A stretch of DNA of 64,000 nucleotides from an uncultured Woeseiaceae bacterium (GTDB lineage: Bacteria > Pseudomonadota > Gammaproteobacteria > Steroidobacterales > Woeseiaceae): contig CAJJBK010000002.1 of the NCBI GenBank assembly GCA_905182415.1, positions 1 through 64,000 of the forward strand, written 5' to 3'. The notes beneath the pieces were generated by a model. It had not been told where the DNA came from. It saw only the letters and a list, made by a program, of their open reading frames with translations, and ran no database searches. Made by a program: the position numbers and the translations under genes. Below are positions 1-9,380 of the stretch, one piece after another (positions within the stretch are counted from its first letter, which is position 1; each line of letters starts with the position of its first letter).

Positions 1-432
1 ATTATATTAACTGGTGGAAAAACTGATAATGAAAAGAATTACGGCACTCATTTATCAAAAATAAATAAGCAATCCATTGTTAATCTAATTGGTAAAACTT
101 CCTTAAAGGAATTGGCGGCGATCATAAGTTTGTCTGAATTAGTAATCTGCCCAGATTCCGGACCTGCTCATATTGCCACAGCGGTCAATACTAAAGTTAT
201 AGGATTATACGCCTCCTCAAACCCTAATCGCACTGGTCCATACCAGAGTGAAAAATATACTGTTAATGCTTATCCAGATGCATGTATTAAATATTTAGGT
301 AAAAAAGCCAACAAAGTAAATTGGGGTCAACGCATAAGAAACCCAGAAGTTATGACAATTATTACCGTCGATATGGTAAAAGAAAAAATTGATGAATTTT
401 TTTCTACTTTAAAAGAAGATAACCGCATATAA
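1..432 (+). CDS. Glycosyltransferase family 9 (heptosyltransferase-like), 5' end cut by window edge
   Basis: The frame is open from base 1, so the start lies outside the window; about 143 C-terminal residues are present. Two GT9 signatures are visible: a GKTSLKELAA stretch, and the donor-site motif PDSGPAHIATAVNTKVIGLY followed by NRTGPY. These match the C-terminal half of ADP-heptose:LPS heptosyltransferases, which add inner-core sugars to lipid A-core at the cytoplasmic face of the inner membrane. The tail (VNWGQRIRNPEVM, ITVDMV) is typical of GT9 proteins that are neither clearly WaaC nor WaaF. It converges on waaF, also a GT9 protein, so this end of the window is an LPS core locus. Acceptor specificity cannot be read. 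Confidence 0.85.
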   Translation: MILTGGKTDNEKNYGTHLSKINKQSIVNLIGKTSLKELAAIISLSELVICPDSGPAHIATAVNTKVIGLYASSNPNRTGPYQSEKYTVNAYPDACIKYLGKKANKVNWGQRIRNPEVMTIITVDMVKEKIDEFFSTLKEDNRI

Positions 433-572
433 AAGACAATGGGTTTATTTAAACGAACTTTTAGGATATTTTTTAAAATTAAATATAAATATTGAATAAT
501 TAGATAAATTTTTCTAGAAGATCGATGCAATTAGAGGTGGTTTATTGTGATATCAAGCTAAGTTAATAAAGA

Positions 573-588
573 AGATAAATATTTATCT
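573..588. terminator. AT-rich perfect palindrome between convergent glycosyltransferase genes
   Basis: A perfect 16-base palindrome (AGATAAAT/ATTTATCT) ends one base before the waaF stop codon, in the 156-base gap between two convergent genes. It could act as a weak bidirectional transcription end, but it lacks a GC-rich stem and a real loop. Similar AT-only palindromes occur at other convergent gene ends in this window. Confidence 0.25.
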
Positions 589-1620
589 CTAAAGATTCTT
601 TTTGATAAAAATCTCTAGCTCATCCAAAACTTCCTCTGGCCTTAAATCAATTAGACTTTTATGATAACCACTTCTTTCGGTTCCCTGCCTATCTCGAATA
701 TAACCAGTAATTTTCCTTAATACTTTGGAATTCTTGCTTAATGGTGGAGTGAATTCCGGGCTGGTTGGTCCATAAAGTGCTATTAGAGGAGTATTGACAG
801 CTGCAGCAATATGCATTAATCCAGAATCGTTTGTTAGTGCAACCTTCGATACTGACAGCAAATCAATCGCATCAAGTAACGTTGTCATTCCAGTTAGATC
901 AAATAATCCATCAGAAATATTTAAGCTAATTGATGATTTTATCTCTGAGGCAACCTCTTTGTCTTTCTGTGAACCCAAAATACAAACATTCCAATTTTTA
1001 GATAAATAAGTTCGCACTACTGTTGAAAAATAATCCGCCGGCCATTGCTTGGCAGGTCCATACTCAGCACCTGGCATGATCGCCATAATCGGCTTCTTTA
1101 AATCCAAGTTCAATTTATTTAGTATTACTTCAATATTTTCACCAGAAACCGATAAGCTCGGTGCCTCAATAGCTGGTAGCTGACTACTCAAAGAACCCAA
1201 AGCCACAAATCTTTTTACAGTTTGATTTAAAGTCTTTGTCTCCAATGAGCGCATGTCATTGATTAAAAAATATCGCATCTCGCCTCTATATCCAGTTCGA
1301 ATAGGAATACCTGCAAACCAGGGAACTAAAGCCGCTTTCCAGCTCCGTGTCATCACTATTGCTTGATCATATTTATTGGGACGAATCCATTCTGACAGCT
1401 GGAATCGTTTCATTATCCCAAATTCTCCATGCTTGAATGAAGATATAATTCCTTTGTTCACCTCAGGCATTCTTTTTGTCAGAGCCAATGACCACTCAGG
1501 TGCAATTACATCTATAAGTGTAGTTGGTGACTGACTTAAGATTGTTTTGAAAAGAGACTGAGCCATCACCATATCCCCCACCCAAGATGGGCCCATAACT
1601 AGTAACTTAGGTTGGCTCAT
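589..1620 (-). CDS. waaF: Lipopolysaccharide heptosyltransferase II
   Basis: Transfers the second L,D-heptose from ADP-heptose to heptose I of the LPS inner core, on the cytoplasmic side of the inner membrane. The 343-residue length matches the family. The N-terminus KLLVMGPSWVGDMVMAQSL is close to enterobacterial WaaF, followed by ALVPWFAGIPIRTGYRGEMR and, near the C-terminus, the GT9 donor motif TNDSGLMHIAAAVNTPLIAL with YGPTSPEFTPP. It starts 4 bases after the stop of hldD, whose product supplies its donor sugar, so the two are almost certainly co-transcribed. The run glnE, zinc-finger gene, hldD, waaF resembles the glnE-waaF neighbourhood of many gammaproteobacteria. Confidence 0.95.
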   Translation of the reverse strand: MSQPKLLVMGPSWVGDMVMAQSLFKTILSQSPTTLIDVIAPEWSLALTKRMPEVNKGIISSFKHGEFGIMKRFQLSEWIRPNKYDQAIVMTRSWKAALVPWFAGIPIRTGYRGEMRYFLINDMRSLETKTLNQTVKRFVALGSLSSQLPAIEAPSLSVSGENIEVILNKLNLDLKKPIMAIMPGAEYGPAKQWPADYFSTVVRTYLSKNWNVCILGSQKDKEVASEIKSSISLNISDGLFDLTGMTTLLDAIDLLSVSKVALTNDSGLMHIAAAVNTPLIALYGPTSPEFTPPLSKNSKVLRKITGYIRDRQGTERSGYHKSLIDLRPEEVLDELEIFIKKNL

Positions 1621-1624
1621 GCAA

Positions 1625-2569
1625 TCACCCGGATAGATGATCTAAATATTGATGAATTCCTTCGTTTATATCTTTAAATTCTATGTCACAACCAGTGTCG
1701 CGAAAATTCTTAAGATCGGCAGAGGTATAGCATTGATATGCGTTCTCCAAATTTTTAGGAAAATCGATATAATTGATAGCTCCTTTTTTATGCCAACTAA
1801 TAATTGCACTAGCAACTGCATTGAATGAAGTTGGCTTGCCCGTACCTAAATTATAAATTCCTGAAATATGTGAATTTGCTAAAAACCATAAATTAACATT
1901 ACAAACATCATCGACATAGATGAAATCTCGTTGCTGCTCCCCATCAGAGTAGCCATGAGAACCTTTAAATAAATTTGCCGTATTTTTTAATTTAATCTGC
2001 TCATTAAAATGATAAGCCACACTGGCCATAGAGCCTTTATGGGACTCCCCAGGTCCATAAACATTAAAATAACGCAGTCCAACGACCTGTTGCTCATTGG
2101 TTAATTTAAGTTTTCTAACATATTGATCAAAAAGTAATTTTGAGTAGCCATAAATATTCAGAGGTTTTTCATTTTTTTTCTGCTCCTTGAAATCCATAGA
2201 AGAGCCATAGACCGCAGCAGAAGAAGCATAAATAAAACGCACATTTTTTTCTAAACACGCATTCAATAATATTTTTGAGAAAGTATAATTATTTTTCATC
2301 ATATAGCGCCCATCCCATTCTGTAGTGTCAGAACAGGCACCCTGATGAAACACACATTTTACATTAGAAAAAAAAGAGTCATCGTTTTTAATGAGAGAAA
2401 GAAACTCATCTTGATCCATATAATCAGCAATAGTTAGGTCTGAAATATTTAGAAATTTTTTACCGTCAGATAAATTATCTACAACCAAGACATCTTCTTT
2501 TGTAAATTTGGTGAGCATGCGAACTAGATTGCTACCAATAAAACCCGCACCACCCGTAACGATATACAT
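1625..2569 (-). CDS. hldD: ADP-L-glycero-D-manno-heptose 6-epimerase
   Basis: Converts ADP-D-glycero-D-manno-heptose to the L,D form used by WaaF and its relatives. It is a 314-residue extended short-chain dehydrogenase. The N-terminal NADP-binding motif VTGGAGFIGSNLVRML, the STTEWDG-like segment (here CSDTTEWDGRYMMKNNY), the catalytic YGYSK tetrad region and the substrate loop RYFNVYGPGESHKGSMASVA are all in place and closely follow the E. coli enzyme. It sits between a small zinc-finger gene (4-base gap) and waaF (4-base gap), which implies one transcript. Confidence 0.96.
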   Translation of the reverse strand: MYIVTGGAGFIGSNLVRMLTKFTKEDVLVVDNLSDGKKFLNISDLTIADYMDQDEFLSLIKNDDSFFSNVKCVFHQGACSDTTEWDGRYMMKNNYTFSKILLNACLEKNVRFIYASSAAVYGSSMDFKEQKKNEKPLNIYGYSKLLFDQYVRKLKLTNEQQVVGLRYFNVYGPGESHKGSMASVAYHFNEQIKLKNTANLFKGSHGYSDGEQQRDFIYVDDVCNVNLWFLANSHISGIYNLGTGKPTSFNAVASAIISWHKKGAINYIDFPKNLENAYQCYTSADLKNFRDTGCDIEFKDINEGIHQYLDHLSG

Positions 2570-2573
2570 AAAC

Positions 2574-2789
2574 TCAACTCTTATTTGTTAAATAATACTC
2601 AGAACCGCAATAAGGGCATTTTGCTTCACCAGTCTCTTCGATTGGCAAGTAAACCTTTGGGTGAGAATTCCATAAATACATTTCCGGCATTGGACAAGAT
2701 AAAGGGATATCATCGATATTTACTTGGTAACGAACCCGAGCATTGGCTTGCTCCAGATTCTCATTCTCTGCACCTTTTTTAATTCTCAT
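2574..2789 (-). CDS. Small CHCC-type zinc-finger domain protein
   Basis: A 71-residue protein with the zf-CHCC layout: a Cys in DDIPLSCPMPEM, a His in LWNSHPKVYLPI, then a CPYCGSEYYL pair at the C-terminus. The same fold occurs in the NDUFS6/complex I accessory subunit, and stand-alone copies are widespread in proteobacteria with no firmly assigned role. The gene lies 59 bases downstream of glnE and 4 bases upstream of hldD on the same strand. It may be a zinc-binding accessory or chaperone-like protein; function is unassigned. Confidence 0.85.
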   Translation of the reverse strand: MRIKKGAENENLEQANARVRYQVNIDDIPLSCPMPEMYLWNSHPKVYLPIEETGEAKCPYCGSEYYLTNKS

Positions 2790-2848
2790 AAATTACCCAT
2801 CTCATCGTTTGATATTCGATTATATCAAGTAAGTATATAAATTTTCTT

Positions 2849-5746
2849 TTATTTTTCTAAAAAATAATACTTCCAGATATCAGTAACTGTATTGATTTCG
2901 GTGGCAAAGATTTCAATATCAACTAGATTTGAACCCTTATCTAGAGATAACAAGTGCACTTTTTTTCGATAGATTTTATATATATCCTGCAACATAATTT
3001 GATACTGCTTGGAGATCAAATCACATGAATACAAGGTATCTAATTGACGAATATTATCAGTATAAGTTACCAATTCTGGATGTAATTGAGCATAAGAAAG
3101 TACGAGAAATTGAACTATAAATTCAATATCACCAATACCACCAGCCCCATTTTTCAAATCAAACTGTCTAATATTTGATAGATCAAGTTGTGATCGCATT
3201 TTTTCTCTCATAGACAATACATCATTTCTCAAAGATTTCTGTTTAATTGACAGCGTCAATACCTCTAGCCTGATGAGTTCAAATGAGTTTTTTATTTCTT
3301 CATTCCCGGCTACTAGCCTAGATCTCAATAATGCTTGATGCTCCCATGTCCATGCTGTATTTTTCTGATAATTCTTAAAAGCATTAATACTGCTGATCAA
3401 AAGTCCAGATTTCCCACTGGGACGCAATCTTGTATCAATATCATAAAGAGCCCCTGTTGCTGTCTGCGTGGTCAATAAAAAAATAAGTTTTTGAGCGAGC
3501 CTGGAGAAGAAAATATCATTTCCAATTGAATTTTTAGAATTGGTTATTTGCTTTTCTCCTTCTGAGTCATGCAAAAAAACTAGATCTAAATCAGAGCCAT
3601 ATGAAAGCTCTAACCCGCCCAATTTTCCATAAGCAACAACGCCAAAATTGGCTTTTTTTCTTCTCCCATCAATTGAATATTCTGGCTCGCCAAACTTAAT
3701 GGAAAGCTCTTGATAGGCTAATTTTAATGCTTGGCTGATAGTAATTTCAGCGACTCGAGTTAATTTATCGCTAACCTTCATAATAGGAATATTTCCATCG
3801 AGATCCGCTATAGCCAAATGAAAAATTGCGTTTCGTTGAAAACGACTAATTAGTTCAATTTTATTTTCAGCTCCTTCATTACATTGAACTTTAATATTTT
3901 TTGTTAGTTCGCTATTTATTTCCTCAAGATCATCTTCAGAAGGGTTGAGTATCTCATCTAAGAGTAACGGCGCTCTGGCGATCATTTCTGTCAGATATAT
4001 ACTTCTTTCACAAAAAAATATTAATCGTATAAGTGCCGCATTATTCTCATTAAGAAAAGCAATATAAGCACTACGTCTTAATATTTGATAAAGAATAATT
4101 ACAATTCGCTCTAAAATTAAATCTGACTGTTGATGTTTAATCACTATAGAAAGTATTTGAGGGAGTAGTTGCTCCAATCTTTGTTGTGTCGTTTTGTCTA
4201 TTTTTTGAAGTTTCAAAAAAGATAGGAAATCAAAAATTACTTTAGATAAATTATTGGTTTCTAGGGCACCTTTTTTGATCAATATTTCCCTCCACTCGTC
4301 ATGGGATGAATCATTTTTTATCAAATATTTAAATTCGTGAGTTAATTTATTTGACTGTGCTTCATCTTGGCCGCGAAATACTATTGCAGAGAATTGCTCA
4401 CTAATAAATTCTTTATGTTTTATATGGTCCGATATTACCTCTTCCCAACATTTATAACCCATCATCAAAGCAAGCTGTAATTGCCGTTCTTTAGATTCAG
4501 GTATTTTATGTGTCTGTTGATCTTTTATACATTGAATATAGTTTTCTAAACGCCTCAAAAAAATATAGGCTAGGTATAATTTTTCTCCCATTTTTTGATC
4601 CAAGTCACGCTCCTTGATGGCCTGATCAAGAGCCTGCTTTAAACCTGGTTGCCTCAACAAGGGAGAGTTACCTCCTCGAATAATCTGAATAGATTGTACA
4701 ATAAATTCAATCTCACGAATTCCACCTGGTCCTAATTTAATATCTTCAGATAATTTCTTTCTTAGGACTTCTTTTGAGATTATTTGTTTAAGTTCTCTTA
4801 AAGATTCTAAAATCCCATAATCTAAATATTTACGAAATACAAAAGGTTTAATCACAGAATCGATAATGCTATTTGTTTGCTTTATTTCTTCACCAACGTA
4901 TACCAATCTGGCTTTAACATAAGCATATCGCTCCCATGCTCTTCCATGATTCATTAAATAATTCTCAAATGCGGCATAGGAATGAACCAGGTGACCACTA
5001 TCTCCAAACGGCCTAAGTCGAGTATCAACTCGATAAACAAAACCATCTTCAAGATTATCATTTAGGGTTGATACGATCTTTCTTGCTATCCGTAAAAAAT
5101 ATTCATCACTAGAAAGTTTATCTTTTCCATTACTTTGACCATTTTCAGGATATAAAAATATCAAATCAACATCTGACGAAAAATTCAGTTCATTTCCGCC
5201 TAATTTACCCATCGCAAGAATATTGATTGACATTTTATCCCCTTGAAAAGGGATAAAACCATAACGAGATTCGATTACTGTTGATGCGTATCTTGTGGCC
5301 GATGTTATACAAAAATCAGCCAGTAATGATAATGAACTAAGAGTCTCACTAAGATCGCAACCACAAATTATGTCCCTCCAGAGAATATGTAGGAGGCATC
5401 GATTTCTTATTCTTCGTATGTTCTTATTGTAGATAAGGTCTGTGATATCTACTTTATCTATTTGTGAAAATAGATTTTTTAATATTTTCTCATTGAGCGG
5501 ATTATTGATTTTTTTTTGATTAATCTGATCAATAAACCATTCCCAGTTATCTATCGCACTCTTAGCAGCAAACTCACTGCATAATAATAATTTAATTACA
5601 GATGATAAATATTGATCATTACAACTTGGAATTAATTCATTAGGCGCATATTGTTGCTCCAGAAGACTTATGTAATTTAAAAATTGATCATGCAGTTCCG
5701 CCGGGAAACTCTGAAGATAACGATTAAGCTTATCTTGATCATTCAT
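2849..5746 (-). CDS. glnE: Bifunctional glutamine synthetase adenylyltransferase/adenylyl-removing enzyme
   Basis: Adenylylates and deadenylylates glutamine synthetase in response to PII and glutamine, the main post-translational switch of ammonia assimilation. The 965-residue protein has the expected duplicated nucleotidyltransferase layout: an N-terminal adenylyl-removase domain with GKLGGNELNFSSDVDLIF near residue 180, its helical follow-on (GPGGIREIEFIVQ), and a C-terminal adenylyltransferase domain with YGKLGGLELSYGSDLDLVF near residue 700 and GAGGIGDIEFIVQ. Both Asp-containing nucleotidyltransferase signatures are intact, so both activities are expected. It is the first gene of the minus-strand run leading to waaF and is divergent from the flavodoxin-like gene. 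Confidence 0.96.
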   Translation of the reverse strand: MNDQDKLNRYLQSFPAELHDQFLNYISLLEQQYAPNELIPSCNDQYLSSVIKLLLCSEFAAKSAIDNWEWFIDQINQKKINNPLNEKILKNLFSQIDKVDITDLIYNKNIRRIRNRCLLHILWRDIICGCDLSETLSSLSLLADFCITSATRYASTVIESRYGFIPFQGDKMSINILAMGKLGGNELNFSSDVDLIFLYPENGQSNGKDKLSSDEYFLRIARKIVSTLNDNLEDGFVYRVDTRLRPFGDSGHLVHSYAAFENYLMNHGRAWERYAYVKARLVYVGEEIKQTNSIIDSVIKPFVFRKYLDYGILESLRELKQIISKEVLRKKLSEDIKLGPGGIREIEFIVQSIQIIRGGNSPLLRQPGLKQALDQAIKERDLDQKMGEKLYLAYIFLRRLENYIQCIKDQQTHKIPESKERQLQLALMMGYKCWEEVISDHIKHKEFISEQFSAIVFRGQDEAQSNKLTHEFKYLIKNDSSHDEWREILIKKGALETNNLSKVIFDFLSFLKLQKIDKTTQQRLEQLLPQILSIVIKHQQSDLILERIVIILYQILRRSAYIAFLNENNAALIRLIFFCERSIYLTEMIARAPLLLDEILNPSEDDLEEINSELTKNIKVQCNEGAENKIELISRFQRNAIFHLAIADLDGNIPIMKVSDKLTRVAEITISQALKLAYQELSIKFGEPEYSIDGRRKKANFGVVAYGKLGGLELSYGSDLDLVFLHDSEGEKQITNSKNSIGNDIFFSRLAQKLIFLLTTQTATGALYDIDTRLRPSGKSGLLISSINAFKNYQKNTAWTWEHQALLRSRLVAGNEEIKNSFELIRLEVLTLSIKQKSLRNDVLSMREKMRSQLDLSNIRQFDLKNGAGGIGDIEFIVQFLVLSYAQLHPELVTYTDNIRQLDTLYSCDLISKQYQIMLQDIYKIYRKKVHLLSLDKGSNLVDIEIFATEINTVTDIWKYYFLEK

Positions 5747-5830
5747 GAGCGTAAAACTTCTTATTGGTTTTTCTAATTAACAAAATTATCCATGTAATAT
5801 ATTTAATAACTTAAGTGATATTATCTATTT

Positions 5831-6292
5831 ATGCATACAAGTAAAAATCTACTTATTGTCCATCATACGCAATCGGGCGATACAAAAAAAATGACTGATG
5901 CAATAATTCGTGGATCTGAGCATAAAAATCTCAATATTCGCTCACTTTCAGCACTAAAAGCTAATTCGAATGATTTGCTTTGGTCAGATGGGGTTTTATT
6001 TGGAACACCCGAAAATTTTGGCTATATGAGCGGTGCAATGAAATTTTTCTTTGATGAAATCTATTATGAATGCTTAGAGAAAGTCAGTGGGAAGCCATAT
6101 TCGGTATACATCAAAGCTGGTAATGATGGTAACGGTGCGAAAAATAGCATTGAAAAAATTGTATCTGGCTTAGGATTAAAGAAAATCCAAGAACCAATCA
6201 TTATTAGTGGGGTGTTATGTGAAAGCGCATTGATAGAATGCGAAGAATTAGGAAAATTAATGGCTATTGGTTTAACTGAATCAATATTTTAA
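5831..6292 (+). CDS. Flavodoxin-like / NAD(P)H-dependent FMN reductase family protein
   Basis: A 153-residue single-domain protein with a flavodoxin-type start (LLIVHHTQSGDTKKM, the FMN phosphate loop) and the second flavin-contact segment GVLFGTPENFGYMSGAMKFF. These are diagnostic for small flavodoxin-fold proteins that bind FMN and carry electrons or reduce quinones or small molecules in the cytoplasm. No partner gene is adjacent: glnE is divergent upstream and dacB convergent downstream. The substrate is not predictable from sequence. Confidence 0.85.
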   Translation: MHTSKNLLIVHHTQSGDTKKMTDAIIRGSEHKNLNIRSLSALKANSNDLLWSDGVLFGTPENFGYMSGAMKFFFDEIYYECLEKVSGKPYSVYIKAGNDGNGAKNSIEKIVSGLGLKKIQEPIIISGVLCESALIECEELGKLMAIGLTESIF

Positions 6293-6309
6293 TTTATATT
6301 AAATAAATT
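6291..6309. terminator. AT-rich stem-loop between convergent genes
   Basis: AATTTAT and ATAAATT form a perfect 7-base stem with a 5-base loop, lying exactly in the 17-base gap between the stop codons of the convergent flavodoxin-like gene and dacB. A weak bidirectional terminator is plausible; stability is low because every pair is A:T. Confidence 0.25.
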
Positions 6310-7752
6310 TCAATTATCGTATAACCATCGTATTAAAGTTTCTTGCACTTCCTCACCATAACCCCTATGTATATCATTAAAGTTTTGAATGATTGCGAAG
6401 GAAAATCGTTTTCCATCTTTTGAATACAAATAACCGGCTATCGAGCTAACATGATTGATCATACCTGTCTTGACATGCAGCTTGCCAGTAAGCTCTCCGT
6501 CGGAGAATCGCTCTAGCATTGTTCCATCTAGTCCTGATAGTGAGAGTGAGGCCATAAATTCTGGCATGAAAGGACCTTTATATACATCCAGGAGAATTTC
6601 GACTATCTGTTCCGCTGTTAATCTTGAGTGACGTGACAAACCGGCCCCATTATCATAATCAAAGCCAGCTCTATTCAAAGCTTTATCCTCCAACCATTCA
6701 TCAATAACCATGCGACCTTTTTTTTGTGTGGCAGGTAGCGGATACCTCTCTGCTGCAAGGGTTAAGAGTAAATTTCTAGTCATGGCATTATTACTATGTT
6801 TATTAATATTAGAAATTACCTGAGCCAAAGTTTCAGAATCATGCGAAAAAAAAGGTTCATCCAGTGCCTCAAATTTAATATTTCGCCAATTTCCCGAAAA
6901 CTCTCCTCCAACTTGATGCCAAATATCTTTAAACAGGGCATAAGCATATTCATTGTGAGAAAGCATAGATCGATACAAACTAAAATCTTTGCAGGCATCA
7001 GGAAAAGTGCCCGTAAAAGTCAGTTTATTAAATACTTTGTTTGGTACTATTCTTATGCCTCGTTGAAATCCTTCACAATCCCCTTCAATGGGAATTAATT
7101 TATTTATGATACTTAAATTTTCGAGTTTTGGGTCTTGAGTAATATTGACACGATTATTTTTTATATCTACTTCTACATGAAATTCTATCGCTTTAAAATT
7201 AAACATTAGGGCATTAGGTCCCACATTGTAGGTTCTCAGTGGTTCATTATCGAATACACCGGGAGCGTAACTAGGGTGAGAGAAATGACTATCATCAAGT
7301 AATAAATCTCCAGTAATATTTCTAACTCCTCTTTTACGAAAATCCTTTAACATCCCCCAAATTTTTTCAGCAGTTAAATATGGGTCACCAAATCCTTTAA
7401 TAATGAGATCCCCATCCAATGTCTCATTGTCAAGTGAACCATTTAAATAAAAATCAGTATGCCATCGATATGTTGGACCTAGCCTGTCAAGTGCCACAGC
7501 GGTAGTTAATATTTTCATGACTGAAGCAGGGTTCATTGGTGTTGAGGAGTTCCAGGATAATATAACCTCATTAGTATCAATATTAACCGCATAGACACTC
7601 AGTGAGTTAGATGGCAAATCCCTGAGATCGAGAATAGCTCGAGTCCCCTTTGGTAATATTTTAATAGCATCATTCGCCCATAAGACATTGATGAAAATTG
7701 ATGAAAAATTTACAGCAATAATGAAAAATAAAGTTCTTAGTTTTTTTGGCAT
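6310..7752 (-). CDS. dacB: D-alanyl-D-alanine carboxypeptidase/endopeptidase (PBP4)
   Basis: Periplasmic penicillin-binding protein that trims or cleaves peptidoglycan cross-links. An N-terminal hydrophobic signal segment (residues about 6-25) is followed by the three serine-DD-peptidase motifs in order: SxxK as PASVMKILT (Ser77-Lys80), SxN as HSNNAM, and KTG in GKLHVKTGM near the C-terminus. The 480-residue length, with a long insertion between SxxK and SxN, fits the DacB/PBP4 (peptidase S13) family. It is a single gene, divergent from the MATE transporter. Confidence 0.94.
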   Translation of the reverse strand: MPKKLRTLFFIIAVNFSSIFINVLWANDAIKILPKGTRAILDLRDLPSNSLSVYAVNIDTNEVILSWNSSTPMNPASVMKILTTAVALDRLGPTYRWHTDFYLNGSLDNETLDGDLIIKGFGDPYLTAEKIWGMLKDFRKRGVRNITGDLLLDDSHFSHPSYAPGVFDNEPLRTYNVGPNALMFNFKAIEFHVEVDIKNNRVNITQDPKLENLSIINKLIPIEGDCEGFQRGIRIVPNKVFNKLTFTGTFPDACKDFSLYRSMLSHNEYAYALFKDIWHQVGGEFSGNWRNIKFEALDEPFFSHDSETLAQVISNINKHSNNAMTRNLLLTLAAERYPLPATQKKGRMVIDEWLEDKALNRAGFDYDNGAGLSRHSRLTAEQIVEILLDVYKGPFMPEFMASLSLSGLDGTMLERFSDGELTGKLHVKTGMINHVSSIAGYLYSKDGKRFSFAIIQNFNDIHRGYGEEVQETLIRWLYDN

Positions 7753-7947
7753 TGTTACTGTTTATCCATAAATATAATAAATTTCAACTTTTTCTGTGTA
7801 ACTAATAAATCTAATACCAATAATTATTACTACAAAAATGTTCCATAGTCTGGCTATCATCTTGCAATAAAGTCTACTTCATTACATGATTAATTTTTAA
7901 GCTTTATAGTAAAATATGACCCCCTTAATAAAATATTAATCTTGATA

Positions 7948-9366
7948 ATGAGCGATATAGAAAAAAAATTTAATAAACGATACCCAAGATGGTTATCAAT
8001 TTTCATTCACTCCTTACGAGATAACGATGAAGACTTCACTAAAGCTCCACTAAGGATTGCTCTTCCCCTCCTAGCCATTCCTATGATGATAGAACTCAGT
8101 ATGGAAGCTATCTTTGCTGTGGTGGATATTACTTTCGTCTCTTTTTTAGGAACTGATGCAGTCGCGGCAGTTGGAATCACTGAAGCTCTAATAACAGTTG
8201 TTTATGCTATTTGCATGGGTATTGGGGTGACTGTTACTGCCATGGTAGCAAGAAGAATTGGCGCCAATAAACCTAAAGAAGCTGCAGAAATTACTGGACA
8301 GATAATTTGGATTGCTGGTGTTATATCAATAATAGTTGGATTAATTGGCTATTCTTTTGCTGCAGATTTACTTAAGTTACTTGGGGCCAGTAATGACGTT
8401 ATTAATATCGGCACCAGTTATACCGCCATCATATTTGGTGGATCGGCTAGTATCACGTACTTATTTTTACTGAATGCAGCTTTTCGTGGTGCTGGTGATG
8501 CCTCGATAGCATTTAAGGCCTTAGCACTCTCTAATGCAATAAATATTATTCTCGATCCTTGTCTTATTTTTGGACTGGGACCATTCCCAGAACTGGGAAT
8601 TACCGGTGCAGCAATTGCGACAACCATTGGTCGATCTATGGGCGTTCTTTATTTGGCACACACAATATTCAATGCTAATAATCGCCTACAACTTAGCGCC
8701 AACGATCTAGTAATTAAAATTAAAAATATAAAAATAATAATCCGCACATCGCTCTATGGAATTAGCCAATTTCTCATCTCAACATCGAGCTGGCTCATTC
8801 TTATCAAAATCATTGCTTTATTTGGAACAGCCCCTGTTGCGGCCTATACCATCGCCATGAGACTAATGGAATTTGTATGGTTACCTGTATGGGGATTAGG
8901 TAATGCAGCTGCCACATTAGTCGGCCAAAATATGGGAGCAAACCAACCTCAACGAGCCATAAGATCAGTTCAACTGACCATGAAATATGGATTGATCTTT
9001 ATGGTTGTTATTGGTGTTTTGCAATTTATCTTTGCCCATCAGATTATCAATTTACTAAGCAACGATGCTGAAGTCATTTATTATGGAGTTAACTGTCTCA
9101 GAATCATTGCTATTGGCTATCCAGCATTAGCGATTGGTATGATTATTGTGCAGTCATTAAATGGCGCTGGAGACTTAAAGTCACCTGCAATCATAAATTT
9201 CTTATGTTACTGGGTTTTACAAATTCCATTGGCTTATTGGCTTTCAACCAATACTGAATTAGAAGTTAATGGTGTATTCATTGGTTTACTGATTGCTGAA
9301 GTCACATTAACTATAATGGCATATGCAGTTTTCAAAAAAGGACACTGGCAAAAAATAAGTATTTAA
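7948..9366 (+). CDS. MATE family efflux transporter
   Basis: About 472 residues with twelve hydrophobic segments arranged as two similar halves, as in MATE cation/drug antiporters. Conserved pieces include PMMIELSMEAIFAVVDITFV in helix 1, MVARRIGANKPKEA between helices 2 and 3, and the matching LVGQNMGANQPQRA in the second half. ATG at 7948 is preferred over an in-frame TTG six bases upstream; neither has a strong ribosome-binding site. The next gene (ABC ATPase) begins 14 bases after the stop, so the pair is probably co-transcribed. The export substrate is unknown; multidrug or metabolite extrusion is the family role. Confidence 0.92.
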   Translation: MSDIEKKFNKRYPRWLSIFIHSLRDNDEDFTKAPLRIALPLLAIPMMIELSMEAIFAVVDITFVSFLGTDAVAAVGITEALITVVYAICMGIGVTVTAMVARRIGANKPKEAAEITGQIIWIAGVISIIVGLIGYSFAADLLKLLGASNDVINIGTSYTAIIFGGSASITYLFLLNAAFRGAGDASIAFKALALSNAINIILDPCLIFGLGPFPELGITGAAIATTIGRSMGVLYLAHTIFNANNRLQLSANDLVIKIKNIKIIIRTSLYGISQFLISTSSWLILIKIIALFGTAPVAAYTIAMRLMEFVWLPVWGLGNAAATLVGQNMGANQPQRAIRSVQLTMKYGLIFMVVIGVLQFIFAHQIINLLSNDAEVIYYGVNCLRIIAIGYPALAIGMIIVQSLNGAGDLKSPAIINFLCYWVLQIPLAYWLSTNTELEVNGVFIGLLIAEVTLTIMAYAVFKKGHWQKISI

Positions 9367-9380
9367 GGGTTTATTCATAA

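Noticed and set aside
327-530. A minus-strand 67-codon frame at the end of the first glycosyltransferase gene
   Set aside because: Half of it is antisense to the glycosyltransferase and the rest is AT-rich spacer; the translation is low in information and no start signal is visible.
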